Source: Citrobacter freundii ATCC 8090 = MTCC 1658 = NBRC 12681
GTDB lineage: Bacteria; Pseudomonadota; Gammaproteobacteria; Enterobacterales; Enterobacteriaceae
NCBI RefSeq assembly: GCF_011064845.1
Contig: NZ_CP049015.1
Span: forward strand, 3,348,001 to 3,412,000
DNA length: 64,000 bases
Direction: 5' to 3'
The notes beneath the pieces are model-generated. The model was given only the letters and a program-made list of their open reading frames with translations, did not search any database and was not told the DNA's origin. The stretch's first letter is position 1. Every line of letters starts with the position of its first letter. Below, in pieces: positions 52,752 through 62,777 of the stretch. The position numbers and the translations under genes were made by a program.

Positions 52752-53300
52752 TCAGTTGAGCGCTTCGGGCCACGGGAATTGTTCCGCCGTAAGTTCAGGC
52801 GTGTGATAATAATTCTGTAACGCGTTAATAAAACGCGCCGGACGTTCAGGGATCCCCTTTTCCAGGTACTCCATTACCTGAGCATGAACACGGCGCTGGA
52901 ATACCACGCGGTCCGGTTCAAAGTCCCCTTCGAGGTTGTCGCAACTGACGTTAAACGGGTACCCCGCCGCCATGCAAAACAACCAGTCAAACGCCTGCGG
53001 CTTCACTTCCACATCTTCAAACTGGCATTGTGTCTTCGCGTCGCGTCCGTCCGGGCAGTACCAGTAACCAAAATCGACCAGCTCACGACGAGCTTTACCG
53101 GCGATGCACCAGTGTGAAATTTCGTGTAACGCACTGGCGTAATAACCATGCGCAAAAACGATACGGTGATACGGTAATTCCGCATCCGCAGGAAGATAGA
53201 TCGGTTCGTCGTCGCCTTTAATCAGACGGGTATTAAATTCATCGGCAAAGCAGCCGTTAAAAATCTCAATTAACTGTTCGTAGTGGTGCGTATTATTCAT
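52752..53300 (-). CDS. epmC: Elongation factor P hydroxylase EpmC
   Basis: EpmC (YfcM, 182 aa) hydroxylates the beta-lysylated Lys34 of elongation factor P, the last step of that modification. The putative metal motif HEISHWCIAG is near 59-68, followed by RRELVDFGYWYCPDGRDAKTQCQFEDVEVKPQA, and AAGYPFNVSCDNLEGDFEPDR near 111-131 is family-specific. Its ATG overlaps the yfcA stop (TAATG). Full length, near-identical to E. coli. Confidence 0.95.
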   Translation of the reverse strand: MNNTHHYEQLIEIFNGCFADEFNTRLIKGDDEPIYLPADAELPYHRIVFAHGYYASALHEISHWCIAGKARRELVDFGYWYCPDGRDAKTQCQFEDVEVKPQAFDWLFCMAAGYPFNVSCDNLEGDFEPDRVVFQRRVHAQVMEYLEKGIPERPARFINALQNYYHTPELTAEQFPWPEALN

Positions 53301-54109
53301 TAATTCATCCCCAGCCAGTGGAGAATCTCCTGTCCATGATTATCATAAAGTAGCTTGGCGCTCATCACGGCGGAGACAATAACGATCATTGGCCGAATGA
53401 GTTTTTGTCCTTTGCTGAGCACCAGTCGAGAGCCCATCCGTGCGCCAATAAACTGGCCAATGAGCATCACAAAACCTGTCGCCCAAATCACTTTGCCGCC
53501 GAGGGCAAACAACAACAACCCACCGATATTCGATGTGGCATTTAATACTTTGGCGTGGGCCGTCGATTTCGCCAGGTTGTATCCGCACAGCATGACAAAG
53601 GCCAGCGCGTAGAACGACCCTGCCGCCGGACCAAAAAAGCCATCGTAAAAACCGACGCAGCCTCCCGCCACCAGCGCGAAAGGTAAACCGTGCAATCGAC
53701 GCTGTCGGTCCTCTTCCCCCACTTTCGGCATCAACAGAAAGTAAAGGCCAATACAGATAACCAGAACCGGCAGGATCTGGCGCAGAACATCTGACTGCAC
53801 GTGCTGAACCAATAGCGCCCCGCTCATTGATCCGACAAACGTCATGAAGATATTGAGCTTCTGATCCGCCAGATTAACCACGCCACGACGAATAAAATAG
53901 AGGGAGGAAGAGATAGATCCCCCGCAGGCTTGCAACTTATTGGTCGCCAGCGCTTGCGCTGGTGGCATCCCGGCCGCCATCAATGCCGGGATGGTGAGTA
54001 GACCACCGCCTCCGGCCAGAGAATCAATAAAACCTGCCAGCATCGCCACAAAAAAAAGCACACCTAACAGCAGTGGCGACACCATAAACAGAGAGGCAAA
54101 ATGATCCAT
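53300..54109 (-). CDS. yfcA: TSUP-family inner-membrane transporter YfcA
   Basis: YfcA (269 aa) belongs to the TauE/SafE (TSUP) family of putative sulfite/organosulfonate-type exporters with seven to eight membrane helices. The family loop LAGFIDSLAGGGGLLTIPALMAAGMPPAQALATNKLQ near 24-60 is complete, with a second copy around GFYDGFFGPAAGSFYALAFVML near 152-173. Substrate unknown. Stop and start overlap with epmC and mepA (TAATG on both sides), so it is part of the coupled cluster. Confidence 0.92.
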   Translation of the reverse strand: MDHFASLFMVSPLLLGVLFFVAMLAGFIDSLAGGGGLLTIPALMAAGMPPAQALATNKLQACGGSISSSLYFIRRGVVNLADQKLNIFMTFVGSMSGALLVQHVQSDVLRQILPVLVICIGLYFLLMPKVGEEDRQRRLHGLPFALVAGGCVGFYDGFFGPAAGSFYALAFVMLCGYNLAKSTAHAKVLNATSNIGGLLLFALGGKVIWATGFVMLIGQFIGARMGSRLVLSKGQKLIRPMIVIVSAVMSAKLLYDNHGQEILHWLGMN

Positions 54110-54933
54110 TAGAGTACATGCTCGTCCAGTAGCGCCTGGCAGGAAGGCGGCAACGGCGGCGGTGTCTTCTTCTCAGGCTTGGTGGTTCCAGGTTTTGGAG
54201 GTTCGAACCAGCTTTGCAGCTCTGCGCCACAGCCGTCACCCGGTGGCGGTAACGGTTGATCTTCGCACTCAAGGCTGTCGGCAGGGCAACGTAACCGCAC
54301 GTGCATATGCGCACGATGCTGGAACCATGGCCGCACTTTACGCAACCAGTCCCTGTCGGTCCCTGCATCCAGACAAAGTTGTTGCTTAATCGCCGGATTC
54401 ACGAAAATACGCGTTACTTCATTATCTTTTGCAGCCAGCCTTACCAGGCTAAAAATCTCCGGTTTCCACAGTGATGGCACAACACATTTGCCGTCCTGTG
54501 AGACCAGATCTAACGCCTGCGGCCGCAGCAGTTGCGACTGGGTCCAGCGCGTTTTCGGCAGTTGCAGGAAAATATCCACATCCAGTCCCGTCTGGTGGCT
54601 GGCGTGACCGCCATTGAATCGCCCACCGGCCGGCATACCCATATCGCCGATTAACACCGTGCCTAGCCCCTGACTATTAGCCTGATTACTCAGACGCTGG
54701 ATAAACCTCACCAGATCCGGATGGCCAAAGTAACGACGCTGATCGGTGCGCATCACCTGATAATGTTCTGACTGTACAGGCAGCGTATCTGCGCCAACAA
54801 TACAGCCATTGGAAAACGCGCCGATAGACTGCGCGCTGCCCGCAACCGGATGGGTAATTTTCTGCCAGGGCGTCGCCGCCAGACAGGCGGTACTGGCAAA
54901 CAGAGCCAGCGCCGCAAGTGCCGTTTTTTTCAT
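54109..54933 (-). CDS. mepA: Penicillin-insensitive murein endopeptidase MepA
   Basis: MepA (274 aa) is a periplasmic LAS-type zinc peptidase that cuts D-Ala-mDAP crosslinks in peptidoglycan. A signal peptide ([20 protein letters not shown], cleavage about residue 19-20) precedes the enzyme. Metal and catalytic residues are in [19 protein letters not shown] (H113, D118/D120) and [11 protein letters not shown] (H205-H210). Disulfide cysteines near the C-terminus ([14 protein letters not shown] and GDGCGAEL) are present. It starts 3 bases after the aroC stop. Confidence 0.96.
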   Translation of the reverse strand: MKKTALAALALFASTACLAATPWQKITHPVAGSAQSIGAFSNGCIVGADTLPVQSEHYQVMRTDQRRYFGHPDLVRFIQRLSNQANSQGLGTVLIGDMGMPAGGRFNGGHASHQTGLDVDIFLQLPKTRWTQSQLLRPQALDLVSQDGKCVVPSLWKPEIFSLVRLAAKDNEVTRIFVNPAIKQQLCLDAGTDRDWLRKVRPWFQHRAHMHVRLRCPADSLECEDQPLPPPGDGCGAELQSWFEPPKPGTTKPEKKTPPPLPPSCQALLDEHVL

Positions 54934-54936
54934 CTC

Positions 54937-56022
54937 TTACCAGCGTGGAATATCGGTCTTCACGTCCGCATTTTGCGCCCGCTGACGCAGCAGGTGATCC
55001 ATCAATACGATCGCCAGCATCGCCTCGGCGATCGGTACGGCGCGGATCCCAACGCACGGATCGTGACGACCTTTAGTGATCATTTCGACTTCTTCACCAA
55101 AGCGGTTAATGGTGCGCCCTGGAACGGTAATACTGGACGTCGGTTTCAGCGCCATATGAGCAATGATTTGTTGCCCGCTGCTGATCCCACCCAGAATGCC
55201 GCCCGCATGGTTACTCTGGAAACCTTCTTTGGTGATTTCATCTCGGTTCTGGCTGCCACGCAGCGCAACAACGTCAAATCCGTCGCCAATCTCAACGCCC
55301 TTAACGGCGTTAATGCTCATCAGCGCATGGGCGATGTCGGCATCCAGGCGGTCGAATACAGGTTCGCCAAGACCCGCAGGCACACCGCTTGCAACAACGG
55401 TCACCTTCGCCCCGATGGAGTCGCCCTCTTTCTTCAGCCCGCGCATCAGTTCGTCCAGCGCTTCGAGTTTATCCGGGTCCGGACAAAAGAACGGGTTAAG
55501 TTCCACCTGGGACCAGTCTTTGATCTCCAAAGGAATATCACCCATCTGCGTCAGGCAACCGCGAATCTCAACGCCGAACTTTTCCGCCAGATATTTTTTG
55601 GCAATCGCTCCGGCCGCCACGCGCATCGCTGTTTCACGTGCGGACGAACGCCCGCCACCACGGTAGTCGCGCAGGCCATATTTCTGCTCATAGGTATAGT
55701 CGGCGTGTCCTGGACGAAAAACGTCCTTAATCGCGCCGTAATCCTGTGAACGCTGATCGGTATTTTCGATCAGCAGGCCAATGCTGGTGCCAGTGGTAAC
55801 GCCCTCGAACACCCCGGAGAGGATTTTCACCTGATCCGGCTCACGACGCTGCGTAGTGTAGCGCGATGTGCCTGGACGCCGTCTGTCGAGATCGTGCTGC
55901 AGGTCAGCTTCTGTCAGAGAAATGCCCGGCGGAACACCATCGACAATACAACCGAGCGCCAGCCCGTGTGATTCGCCGAAAGTGGTTACGCGAAAGAGTT
56001 GCCCAATTGTGTTTCCTGCCAT
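54937..56022 (-). CDS. aroC: Chorismate synthase
   Basis: AroC (361 aa) makes chorismate from EPSP, the last step of the shared aromatic pathway, using reduced FMN. Family signatures are [18 protein letters not shown] near the N-terminus, [24 protein letters not shown] (near 123-146) and [30 protein letters not shown] near 260-289. I chose the ATG at 56022, preceded by GGAG at 5 bases, over the GTG one codon earlier. It lies 39 bases after prmB. Confidence 0.98.
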   Translation of the reverse strand: MAGNTIGQLFRVTTFGESHGLALGCIVDGVPPGISLTEADLQHDLDRRRPGTSRYTTQRREPDQVKILSGVFEGVTTGTSIGLLIENTDQRSQDYGAIKDVFRPGHADYTYEQKYGLRDYRGGGRSSARETAMRVAAGAIAKKYLAEKFGVEIRGCLTQMGDIPLEIKDWSQVELNPFFCPDPDKLEALDELMRGLKKEGDSIGAKVTVVASGVPAGLGEPVFDRLDADIAHALMSINAVKGVEIGDGFDVVALRGSQNRDEITKEGFQSNHAGGILGGISSGQQIIAHMALKPTSSITVPGRTINRFGEEVEMITKGRHDPCVGIRAVPIAEAMLAIVLMDHLLRQRAQNADVKTDIPRW

Positions 56023-56061
56023 CACGGCTCCGTTATGAGTGTTGTGTATGTGCGCGTGTAA

Positions 56062-56994
56062 TTAGTCTTTATAAATGCTGAAGTGCTCACGAGCAGCAAC
56101 TAACTGCTCTTTGGTCAGCATGAATACGCCGTCACCGCCGTTGTCGAACTCCAGCCAGGTGAACGGTACATCCGGATATTGCTCTATCAGATGTACCATG
56201 CTGTTTCCGACTTCACAAATCAGAATACCGTTATCTGACAGGTAGTCTGGGGCGTTCCCCAGAATGCGGCGGGTAAGTTTCAGCCCATCACTGCCGGACG
56301 CCAGACCCAGCTCAGGTTCGTGACGATATTCGTTTGGCAGATCGGACATATCTTCCGCATCGACATACGGCGGGTTGGTCACAATCAGGTCATACTGGAC
56401 TTTCAGCAGATCGCGGAACAGATCGGAACGGATCGGCGTGACGTGATGGATCAGGCCGTGTTCTTCAATATTGTGTTCGGTCACCGCCAGCGCGTCAGTG
56501 GAGATATCCACCGCATCAACTTCGGCTTCCGGGAAGGCATACGCGCAGGCAATGGCAATACAACCGCTGCCGGTACACATATCGAGGATATGCTGCGGCT
56601 GCTCATTAATAAGGCCCGCAAAGCGGTTATTGATAAGCTCGCCAATCGGTGAACGCGGAACCAGCACGCGTTCATCAACATAAAACTCATGCCCGCAGAA
56701 CCAGGCTTTGTTGGTCAGATAAGCAACCGGAATGCGCTCGTTGACGCGGCGAATCACGCGTTCAACAATACGATGACGCTCGCTGGAGGTCAGACGCGCT
56801 GTACGCATGTCTTCCGGAATATCCAACGGCAAATAAAGTGACGGCAGCACCAGTTGTACGGCCTCGTCCCATGGGTTATCCGTGCCATGGCCATACCAGA
56901 TGTTCGCCGCGCTAAAACGGCTGACCGCCCAACGCAACATGTCCTGAATGGTATGCAGTTCACTCACTGCTTCATCGACGAAAATTTTATCCAC
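56062..56994 (-). CDS. prmB: 50S ribosomal protein L3 N5-glutamine methyltransferase
   Basis: PrmB (310 aa) methylates a glutamine of ribosomal protein L3 and is related to PrmC (HemK). The SAM motif [30 protein letters not shown] is near 136-165, and the glutamine-binding catalytic NPPY is in [14 protein letters not shown] near 205-218. It is full length and close to E. coli. It is divergent from smrB and heads the prmB-aroC-mepA-yfcA-epmC-yfcL run. Confidence 0.97.
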   Translation of the reverse strand: MDKIFVDEAVSELHTIQDMLRWAVSRFSAANIWYGHGTDNPWDEAVQLVLPSLYLPLDIPEDMRTARLTSSERHRIVERVIRRVNERIPVAYLTNKAWFCGHEFYVDERVLVPRSPIGELINNRFAGLINEQPQHILDMCTGSGCIAIACAYAFPEAEVDAVDISTDALAVTEHNIEEHGLIHHVTPIRSDLFRDLLKVQYDLIVTNPPYVDAEDMSDLPNEYRHEPELGLASGSDGLKLTRRILGNAPDYLSDNGILICEVGNSMVHLIEQYPDVPFTWLEFDNGGDGVFMLTKEQLVAAREHFSIYKD

Positions 56995-57160
56995 GTATTC
57001 CTCCAGGGCATGCTCGTATTAATTTCGGCGGCTAGTTTGCCACGAAGACGGCGATAAATCAGCATTCACACAGGGCCTGAGCGCGAAAATTGCGTTTTAA
57101 GCGATCGGATGCCCGCCGAGTCGGGTTAAACTAATGGAAAATAAAAGTTGAGACTCTCGA

Positions 57161-57712
57161 ATGAAAAAGAAAACATCGCTCAGCGAGGAGGATCAGACGC
57201 TGTTTCGCCAGCTGATGACCGGCACGCGTAAAATTAAACAGGACACCATTGTTCACCGACCTCCACGTAAAAAAATTGCCGAGGTTCCGGTTAAAAGACT
57301 GCTACAGGAGCAGGCTGATGCCAGCCACTATTTCTCGGATGAGTTTCAGCCGCTGCTGAATACGGACGGCCCGGTAAGATACCTGCGTGCCGACGTCAGC
57401 CATTTCGAACTGAAGAAAATGCGCCGTGGCGATTACTCTCCGGAGCTGTTTCTCGATCTGCATGGGCTGACCCAGCAGCAGGCCAAACAAGAGTTAGGCG
57501 CGCTGATTGCCGCCTGTCGTCGTGAGCATGTATTTTGCGCCTGCGTGATGCATGGCCACGGAAAACATATTTTGAAACAGCAAACGCCGCTTTGGCTGGC
57601 CCAGCATCCGCACGTGATGGCTTTTCATCAGGCACCGAAAGAGTACGGTGGCGACGCCGCGCTGCTGGTGCTAATTGAAGTAGAAGAGTGGCTACCGCCC
57701 GAACTTCCGTGA
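57161..57712 (+). CDS. smrB: Ribosome rescue endonuclease SmrB
   Basis: SmrB (YfcN, 183 aa) has a Smr domain that, in E. coli, cuts mRNA at collided ribosomes for rescue. The Smr domain spans about 95-175, with the core [21 protein letters not shown], and the catalytic [18 protein letters not shown] follows. The N-terminal region ([15 protein letters not shown]) is basic and conserved for ribosome binding. In E. coli K-12 the yfcO-V fimbrial genes lie after it; here sixA comes directly. Confidence 0.95.
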   Translation: MKKKTSLSEEDQTLFRQLMTGTRKIKQDTIVHRPPRKKIAEVPVKRLLQEQADASHYFSDEFQPLLNTDGPVRYLRADVSHFELKKMRRGDYSPELFLDLHGLTQQQAKQELGALIAACRREHVFCACVMHGHGKHILKQQTPLWLAQHPHVMAFHQAPKEYGGDAALLVLIEVEEWLPPELP

Positions 57713-57725
57713 TGCAGAAAAACAG

Positions 57726-57755
57726 AAAGAGCCGCGTTTGCGGCTCTTTGCATTT
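57726..57755 (+). terminator. Rho-independent terminator of smrB
   Basis: AAAGAGCCGC pairs exactly with GCGGCTCTTT over a GTTT loop, followed by GCATTTT, 13 bases after the smrB stop. The symmetric A and T flanks may also let it serve sixA on the other strand. Confidence 0.85.
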
Positions 57756-57792
57756 TCGGATGACGGCTGCGCCTTATCCGATACCAACCTTT

Positions 57793-58278
57793 TTAAATCG
57801 CTTTTGCCATTTTCAGGTTACACGGGCTCATCTGCCAGTTAAAAGTCCCCTTCCCGCTCTCATCAAGCGTTACGCTGGCAATCGCTGATGTGGTAAACAT
57901 CGGCGGTGTTTCACCTGGGCAAAGCTCAGACACCAGATACCCCACTAAAGGCAAGTGAGAGATAACCAGTGCCGTGGCGATACCTTCATTGGCCAGAGCC
58001 TGTAAATAGGCACTGACCAGACCGACATCGCCGCAAGGAGTCAACTCCAGCAAAACATCCACACCGGTTGGCAGGTTCATACACTCCCCCACCACATCCA
58101 GCGTTTGTTCGGCTCGTAGGAACGGGCTCACCAGAACACGTTCGATATCCACTTTTTGACCTTTCAGCCAGTTCGCCATCAGGCGAGATTCGTCACAACC
58201 ACAGGAAGTTAAGGGACGAACCGAATCACTGGCGGCATCGAGGGCCGCGTCGCCGTGACGCATGATAAAAACTTGCAT
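57793..58278 (-). CDS. sixA: Phosphohistidine phosphatase SixA
   Basis: SixA (161 aa) removes phosphate from phosphohistidine, in E. coli from NPr of the nitrogen-related PTS (and earlier reported on ArcB). The histidine-phosphatase start MQVFIMRHGDAALDAASD has the nucleophile H8 in the RHG motif, and LVISHLPLVGYLVSELCPGE near 108-127 holds the second catalytic His. It is a single-gene unit; its upstream gap leads to fadJ. The length is that of E. coli. Confidence 0.96.
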   Translation of the reverse strand: MQVFIMRHGDAALDAASDSVRPLTSCGCDESRLMANWLKGQKVDIERVLVSPFLRAEQTLDVVGECMNLPTGVDVLLELTPCGDVGLVSAYLQALANEGIATALVISHLPLVGYLVSELCPGETPPMFTTSAIASVTLDESGKGTFNWQMSPCNLKMAKAI

Positions 58279-58486
58279 ATTGCACCGCTTTTGTTAACCA
58301 GAATCACCAATACCTTTATTCACAGCCCCTATTGGCCGTGCTAACGATATGGTGGCCGGCATTGTGCCTTATCCATTCACCGAATGAAACGCTGTTTTTT
58401 ACCTCAACGGCGTAAGTATAGTCAATCTCTGTTTACATTTTGAGCGCGAGCCATACATTCAGTGCGGATTCATCCTACCTTTGACC

Positions 58487-60634
58487 TCATGAATTCAGGT
58501 CAGTTTCCCCAATATTCCAGAATTTTTCACTGTGTGCCGCCATCTGCAATAACTGTTCACACGGCGCAAACCGCGAGCCGTATTGCGTGGTCAGCCGTTG
58601 CAGAGTCGCAACCACTTCTCCCGCGCCAAGTGAATCCATATACCGGAACGGGCCGCCGAGGAATGGCGGAAAACCAATACCAAATACAGCGCCGATGTCG
58701 CCATCACGTGCGCTACGGACTATCTTCTCGTCGAAACAACGAGCAGCTTCATTGAGCATTAACATGACGCACCGCTCTGCTACCTGTGCAGCGGTAAGTC
58801 GGCCCTGACCCTGAACGCCAATAAGCGTATAAATTGCAGGGTCGACCTGTTTTTTGCTTTTACGCCCTTTCACACCATAAAGATAGAAACCCCGACCATT
58901 TTTTCTACCTTTGCGATCGTCATTCAAAATTGAAGCAACAACATTTGCAGGCGCGCTAAAACGTTCTCCATATGCAGCCTCAAGCACTGGTATAATTTTA
59001 GTGCCCGTATCAATTCCGACCTCATCCAAAAGTTGGATTGGCCCAACTGGAAAACCAAACTTAACCAGCGCGGCGTCTATGGTTTCGACCCGCTCGCCCT
59101 CGGTCAACATACGAATCGCTTCGTTAATGTAAGGCGCTAAAATGCGGTTAACGTAAAAGCCGGCCTTATCTCTGACCACTATCGGCGTTTTGCCCTGTTT
59201 TTTCGCTAACTTAACGGTAGTTGCAATCGTCTGCTCGGAGGTCGTGGCATGTGGGATCACTTCGACCAACGGCATTTTTTCCACCGGACTAAAAAAGTGT
59301 AAACCAATCACTTGTTCAGGCCTGGTAGCATTCGCAGCAATATCGCCAATGGGCAAAGATGAGGTGTTAGAAGCAAAAACGGTATGAGGTGCGCAATTTT
59401 GCTCAACTTCTGCCACCATCCGTTGTTTTAGCGACAGATCTTCAAACACGGCTTCAATAATCAAATCGCGATGCGCAAAGCCACGGTAGTCGATCGATCC
59501 CGAAATCAGCGCCAGTTGTTTATCGCGTTCGCTGGCTTTGATATGACGGCGACGAACCTTCGTTTCAAGCTGATCCCAGCTATACTTCAGCGCATGGTTG
59601 ATTCCCTTAGCGTTTATATCTTTGATGCGCACAGGCAAGCCACCTTTACAGGCCGTCACGTAGGCAATACCGCCGCCCATCAGACCGCCGCCCAAAACAC
59701 CTACACTGTTTAGCGGGCCAGGTTTCGCATCACTTCCCGGATCCTTTTTCACGTCGGTGTTGGCAAAAAAGATGTGCCGTAGCGCCTGAGACTGGGATGT
59801 CATCGCCAGCTCACCAAACGCGCGGGCCTCCGCGTCGTAACCACTACTGCTGCCTTGCGCTAGCCCGGTTTCGATGACCTCAAGGATACGTTCTGTTGCA
59901 GGGTAGTTACCTTGCGTTTTTTGCGCCGTCTTTTTACTGGCCATGCGGAACAACAGCGCCCGCCCCAGCGGCCCCGCCAACACTCGCTCTCTTACGGGCA
60001 GTGTTCGTTGCGCAGAACTGTCCTTTTTAGCCAGTTCAACGGCCGCTTCCAGCAAAATGGAATGCGGTACAACTTCATCCACTAAACCAACTTTCAGCGC
60101 CTGTTTTGCGCGTAATTGTTTTCCGGTGAGGATCATATCCAGTGCGGTACTGACGCCAATCAGGCGCGGCAGCCGCTGCGTACCACCGGAGCCGGGCAAC
60201 AAGCCAAGTTGTACTTCCGGTAAACCCAGTACGGTTTTAGCATCATCGGTACAAATACGGTTGTGGCACGCCAGCGCCATCTCCAGGCCACCGCCGAGGC
60301 ATGCACCATGAATCGCGGCGATAACCGGGATCGGTAAAGCATTAATTTCCGCCATCATCTGCTGCCCCTGACGGGCCAGCGTTTCGGCTTCCTGCGCGCT
60401 GCGACAGCTACCAATCATGTTGATATCCGCCCCGGCAATGAAGTTATCGGGTTTAGCCGAAATAAACACCACACCACGCAATGCTTTGTTGTCGCGGATT
60501 TGTTTCAGAATGGCCCGCACCTGAGAAGCAAACTCTGCTTTCAGGGTGTTCATTTTCTCTCCGGGCACATCAATGGTGACAACAGCAACGTTATCCAGAC
60601 GTAAGTTTAGTGTAAAAGCCGATGTCATTTCCAT
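58487..60634 (-). CDS. fadJ: Fatty acid oxidation complex subunit alpha FadJ
   Basis: FadJ (715 aa) is the anaerobic multifunctional beta-oxidation alpha subunit. The N-terminal crotonase domain (about 1-190) has [12 protein letters not shown] and [16 protein letters not shown] for the oxyanion hole and [17 protein letters not shown] for the catalytic Glu. The 3-hydroxyacyl-CoA dehydrogenase part starts near 308 with [19 protein letters not shown] and [14 protein letters not shown]. Start and fadI stop overlap (TAATG), so the two are coupled. One residue longer than in E. coli. Confidence 0.97.
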   Translation of the reverse strand: MEMTSAFTLNLRLDNVAVVTIDVPGEKMNTLKAEFASQVRAILKQIRDNKALRGVVFISAKPDNFIAGADINMIGSCRSAQEAETLARQGQQMMAEINALPIPVIAAIHGACLGGGLEMALACHNRICTDDAKTVLGLPEVQLGLLPGSGGTQRLPRLIGVSTALDMILTGKQLRAKQALKVGLVDEVVPHSILLEAAVELAKKDSSAQRTLPVRERVLAGPLGRALLFRMASKKTAQKTQGNYPATERILEVIETGLAQGSSSGYDAEARAFGELAMTSQSQALRHIFFANTDVKKDPGSDAKPGPLNSVGVLGGGLMGGGIAYVTACKGGLPVRIKDINAKGINHALKYSWDQLETKVRRRHIKASERDKQLALISGSIDYRGFAHRDLIIEAVFEDLSLKQRMVAEVEQNCAPHTVFASNTSSLPIGDIAANATRPEQVIGLHFFSPVEKMPLVEVIPHATTSEQTIATTVKLAKKQGKTPIVVRDKAGFYVNRILAPYINEAIRMLTEGERVETIDAALVKFGFPVGPIQLLDEVGIDTGTKIIPVLEAAYGERFSAPANVVASILNDDRKGRKNGRGFYLYGVKGRKSKKQVDPAIYTLIGVQGQGRLTAAQVAERCVMLMLNEAARCFDEKIVRSARDGDIGAVFGIGFPPFLGGPFRYMDSLGAGEVVATLQRLTTQYGSRFAPCEQLLQMAAHSEKFWNIGETDLNS

Positions 60635-61944
60635 TATTCCGCCTCCAGAACCATTGCCGCACCCAGACCACCAGCTGCACAGGCTGTCACTAAACCAAAA
60701 CCGCCGCCACGACGACGCAGCTCATGGAGGGTTTGAGTGATCATGCGCGCACCGGTGGCAGCAAAGGGGTGTCCATAGGCAATCGATCCACCCAGCACGT
60801 TAAATTTACTGTCATCAACCTCGCCAGTGGCATGCCCCCTGCCCAGCACGTCGCGGGCAAAACGTTCGCTACCCAACAGCTGAAGATTCGCCAGCGTTTG
60901 CGCGGCAAAGGCTTCATGCATATCGATCAGGGTTAAATCTGCCATCGTCAGACCGGCTCTCTCCAGGGCAAGCGGTGTTGACCACGCCGGTCCCAGCAGC
61001 ATGTCCTGCCAGACATCGATGGCGGTAAAAGCAAAACTACGCAAGTACCCCAGCGGCACCAGCCCCAACTCTTTCGCACGCGACTCCGTCATCATGATCA
61101 CGGCGGCTGCGCCGTCCGTTAGCGGGGTACTGTTTGCCGCGGTGACGGTGCCGTGCTTACGGTCAAACGCCGGACGTAGTTTGGCGTAATCGGCCAGCGT
61201 AGAGTTACCGCGAATGTTGTTATCTTCTGAAAAAGGATCTTTAAACGGTGGCGCGTAGGTAGTCATTACCTCATCAGCCAGCTTTCCTTCAGCCCATGCC
61301 TGAGCGGCACGCTGATGAGAGCGGTGCGCCAGAGCATCCTGCTGCTCTCGGGTAATACCATAGGTTTTGGCCATTTGCTCAGCCGTATCCCCCATACGCA
61401 AACCGGTGGAATACTCTGCGACGGCCGGCGGCACAGGCATCAGGTCACGTAAGCGCAATCGGGAAAAGAGTTTAAGGCGTTGACCGGTTGTCCGGGCCTT
61501 ATTGACATCCACCAGCACCCGCGCCAGCTTTTTACTAACGCCAATAGGCAAGACTGACGAGGAGTCCGCACCACCCGCAATTCCAGCACGAATAGACCCC
61601 GCCATCAGGCTTTCCGCGACATTCGCCACCGCCTGGAAACTGGTCGCGCAGGCCCTGCTCACGCTGTATGCATCGGTATGTACATTCATACCGGTTCCCA
61701 GCACAATTTCACGAGCAATATTTGGTGCTTCAGGCATTTGCACCACCTGGCCAAAAACCAGTTGCTCGATCACATCGGCAGGAATTTCGCTGCGCGCCAG
61801 CAGCTCACCGACGACCATCTTTCCTAAATCAACGGCGGGAATGCCATGAAACGCGGTAGCCTGACGAGCAAATGGCGTACGCAATCCACTTACAATGGCA
61901 ATACGGTCGCCCTGGCGGGTAACCAGCGGTAAAGCCTGACTCAT
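60634..61944 (-). CDS. fadI: Fatty acid oxidation complex thiolase subunit FadI
   Basis: FadI (436 aa) is the acetyl-CoA C-acyltransferase (thiolase) of the anaerobic beta-oxidation complex, cleaving 3-ketoacyl-CoA. The active-site Cys is at 99 ([15 protein letters not shown]), and the C-terminal thiolase motifs [24 protein letters not shown] and [18 protein letters not shown] give the His and second Cys. It is the first gene of fadIJ, with a FadR-like site 27-43 bases before its ATG. Confidence 0.97.
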   Translation of the reverse strand: MSQALPLVTRQGDRIAIVSGLRTPFARQATAFHGIPAVDLGKMVVGELLARSEIPADVIEQLVFGQVVQMPEAPNIAREIVLGTGMNVHTDAYSVSRACATSFQAVANVAESLMAGSIRAGIAGGADSSSVLPIGVSKKLARVLVDVNKARTTGQRLKLFSRLRLRDLMPVPPAVAEYSTGLRMGDTAEQMAKTYGITREQQDALAHRSHQRAAQAWAEGKLADEVMTTYAPPFKDPFSEDNNIRGNSTLADYAKLRPAFDRKHGTVTAANSTPLTDGAAAVIMMTESRAKELGLVPLGYLRSFAFTAIDVWQDMLLGPAWSTPLALERAGLTMADLTLIDMHEAFAAQTLANLQLLGSERFARDVLGRGHATGEVDDSKFNVLGGSIAYGHPFAATGARMITQTLHELRRRGGGFGLVTACAAGGLGAAMVLEAE

Positions 61945-61970
61945 AACACTCCCCTGTAAAAAAATAAAAT

Positions 61971-61987
61971 AAGTGGTCTGACCTGAT
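61971..61987. promoter_or_regulatory. FadR operator before fadI
   Basis: AAGTGGTCTGACCTGAT differs from the FadR consensus AACTGGTCNGACCNGTT at two positions, with the core TGGTCTGACC intact. It lies just upstream of the fadI start, consistent with repression of fadIJ in the absence of long-chain acyl-CoA. Confidence 0.88.
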
Positions 61988-62076
61988 CATAGTCTTAACC
62001 AATTTTTTACATTTAGCCAAGCGGGGAGAAAAGAAAGTGGGAGCTAAGACACAGTGAATAATCACTGACAGTTACG

Positions 62077-62110
62077 AAAAAGCCCTTGCTATCAGATAGC
62101 AAGGGCTTTT
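62077..62110 (-). terminator. Rho-independent terminator of yfcZ
   Basis: AAAAGCCCTTGCTA pairs with TAGCAAGGGCTTTT over a TCAGA loop, just after the yfcZ stop on the minus strand. The stem is long and perfect. Confidence 0.92.
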
Positions 62111-62121
62111 GCAGAGGGGGA

Positions 62122-62406
62122 TTAACGCAGGCCCAGCTGGAAAATCAGCGTTTCAGCTTCACAGGCAAAAACAAAGTCGATATCCAGACGCACACCTTCT
62201 GACTCTTCAGTAAAGGTCGAAGTGATTTGGCAAGGCTCAGATTCCACGCCACGTGCCTTTTCAGTAAGAGCGGCCAGTGTTTCTTCTGCCTCTGCGCGAT
62301 TCGCGAACACACGGCTGTAGGACGCGGTGCAATCGGAGTTGTCCATGATGGTGCCAACATCCATACAGCAGCAAACCGGGGTTTCATCAGCACTGCATTT
62401 ACTCAT
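62122..62406 (-). CDS. yfcZ: YfcZ/YiiS family protein (DUF406)
   Basis: YfcZ (94 aa) is a small protein of unknown function. Its N-terminus is cysteine-rich: MSKCSADETPVCCCMDVGTIMDNSDC, with five cysteines in the first 26 residues, including three in a row. The rest is a mixed domain ending RLDIDFVFACEAETLIFQLGLR. I chose ATG 62406, the family start; a frame to 62430 adds MRIQRKST. The gene is divergent from fadL and ends before a strong terminator. Its conserved place beside the fad genes suggests a link with fatty-acid metabolism, but no function is known to me. Confidence 0.9.
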   Translation of the reverse strand: MSKCSADETPVCCCMDVGTIMDNSDCTASYSRVFANRAEAEETLAALTEKARGVESEPCQITSTFTEESEGVRLDIDFVFACEAETLIFQLGLR

Positions 62407-62651
62407 TGTAGATTTCCTCTGTATTCGCACCTGAGGTGCCAGATAAACGATGGGGATATTTTACGCTCCCATTATTCGCCTCTCCAGTCGTTAATTGTAC
62501 GAAATGCGATAAGTGACCGAAATCACACTTAAAAATGATCTAAAACAAAAATCGCCCAAACAGGTGAGTGCGCACCTCCGCAATTTTGCCAGCTGGATCG
62601 CGTTTCTCTGATCAAATTTGAAAATATTTATAAACATACTTGCAACATTCC

Positions 62652-62668
62652 AGCTGGTCCGACCTATA
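62652..62668 (+). promoter_or_regulatory. FadR site OP1 of fadL
   Basis: AGCTGGTCCGACCTATA matches the FadR consensus with three differences, and its TATACT extension could form part of the -10 box. In E. coli the corresponding OP1 site overlaps the fadL promoter. Confidence 0.85.
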
Positions 62669-62675
62669 CTCACGC

Positions 62676-62692
62676 CACTGGTCTGATTTCTA
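62676..62692 (+). promoter_or_regulatory. FadR site OP2 of fadL
   Basis: CACTGGTCTGATTTCTA is a weaker FadR-like match with the TGGTCTGA core, 24 bases after OP1 start to start, matching the two-site layout described for E. coli fadL. Confidence 0.75.
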
Positions 62693-62777
62693 AGTCGTAC
62701 CTCAGACCCTACACTTCGCGCTCCTGTTACGGTATGTAACATTGTTTGTATAAAAATAAATCTATGAGGTTATGGTC

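Larger units (their letters stand above)
62407..62777. other. yfcZ-fadL divergent regulatory region
   Basis: This 371-base gap holds the promoters of yfcZ and fadL. I see two FadR-like sites (62652-62692, separate entries) and AT-rich DNA around 62510-62645. In E. coli fadL is also controlled by CRP and OmpR; I cannot assign those sites here. No protein-coding frame is supported. Confidence 0.6.
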
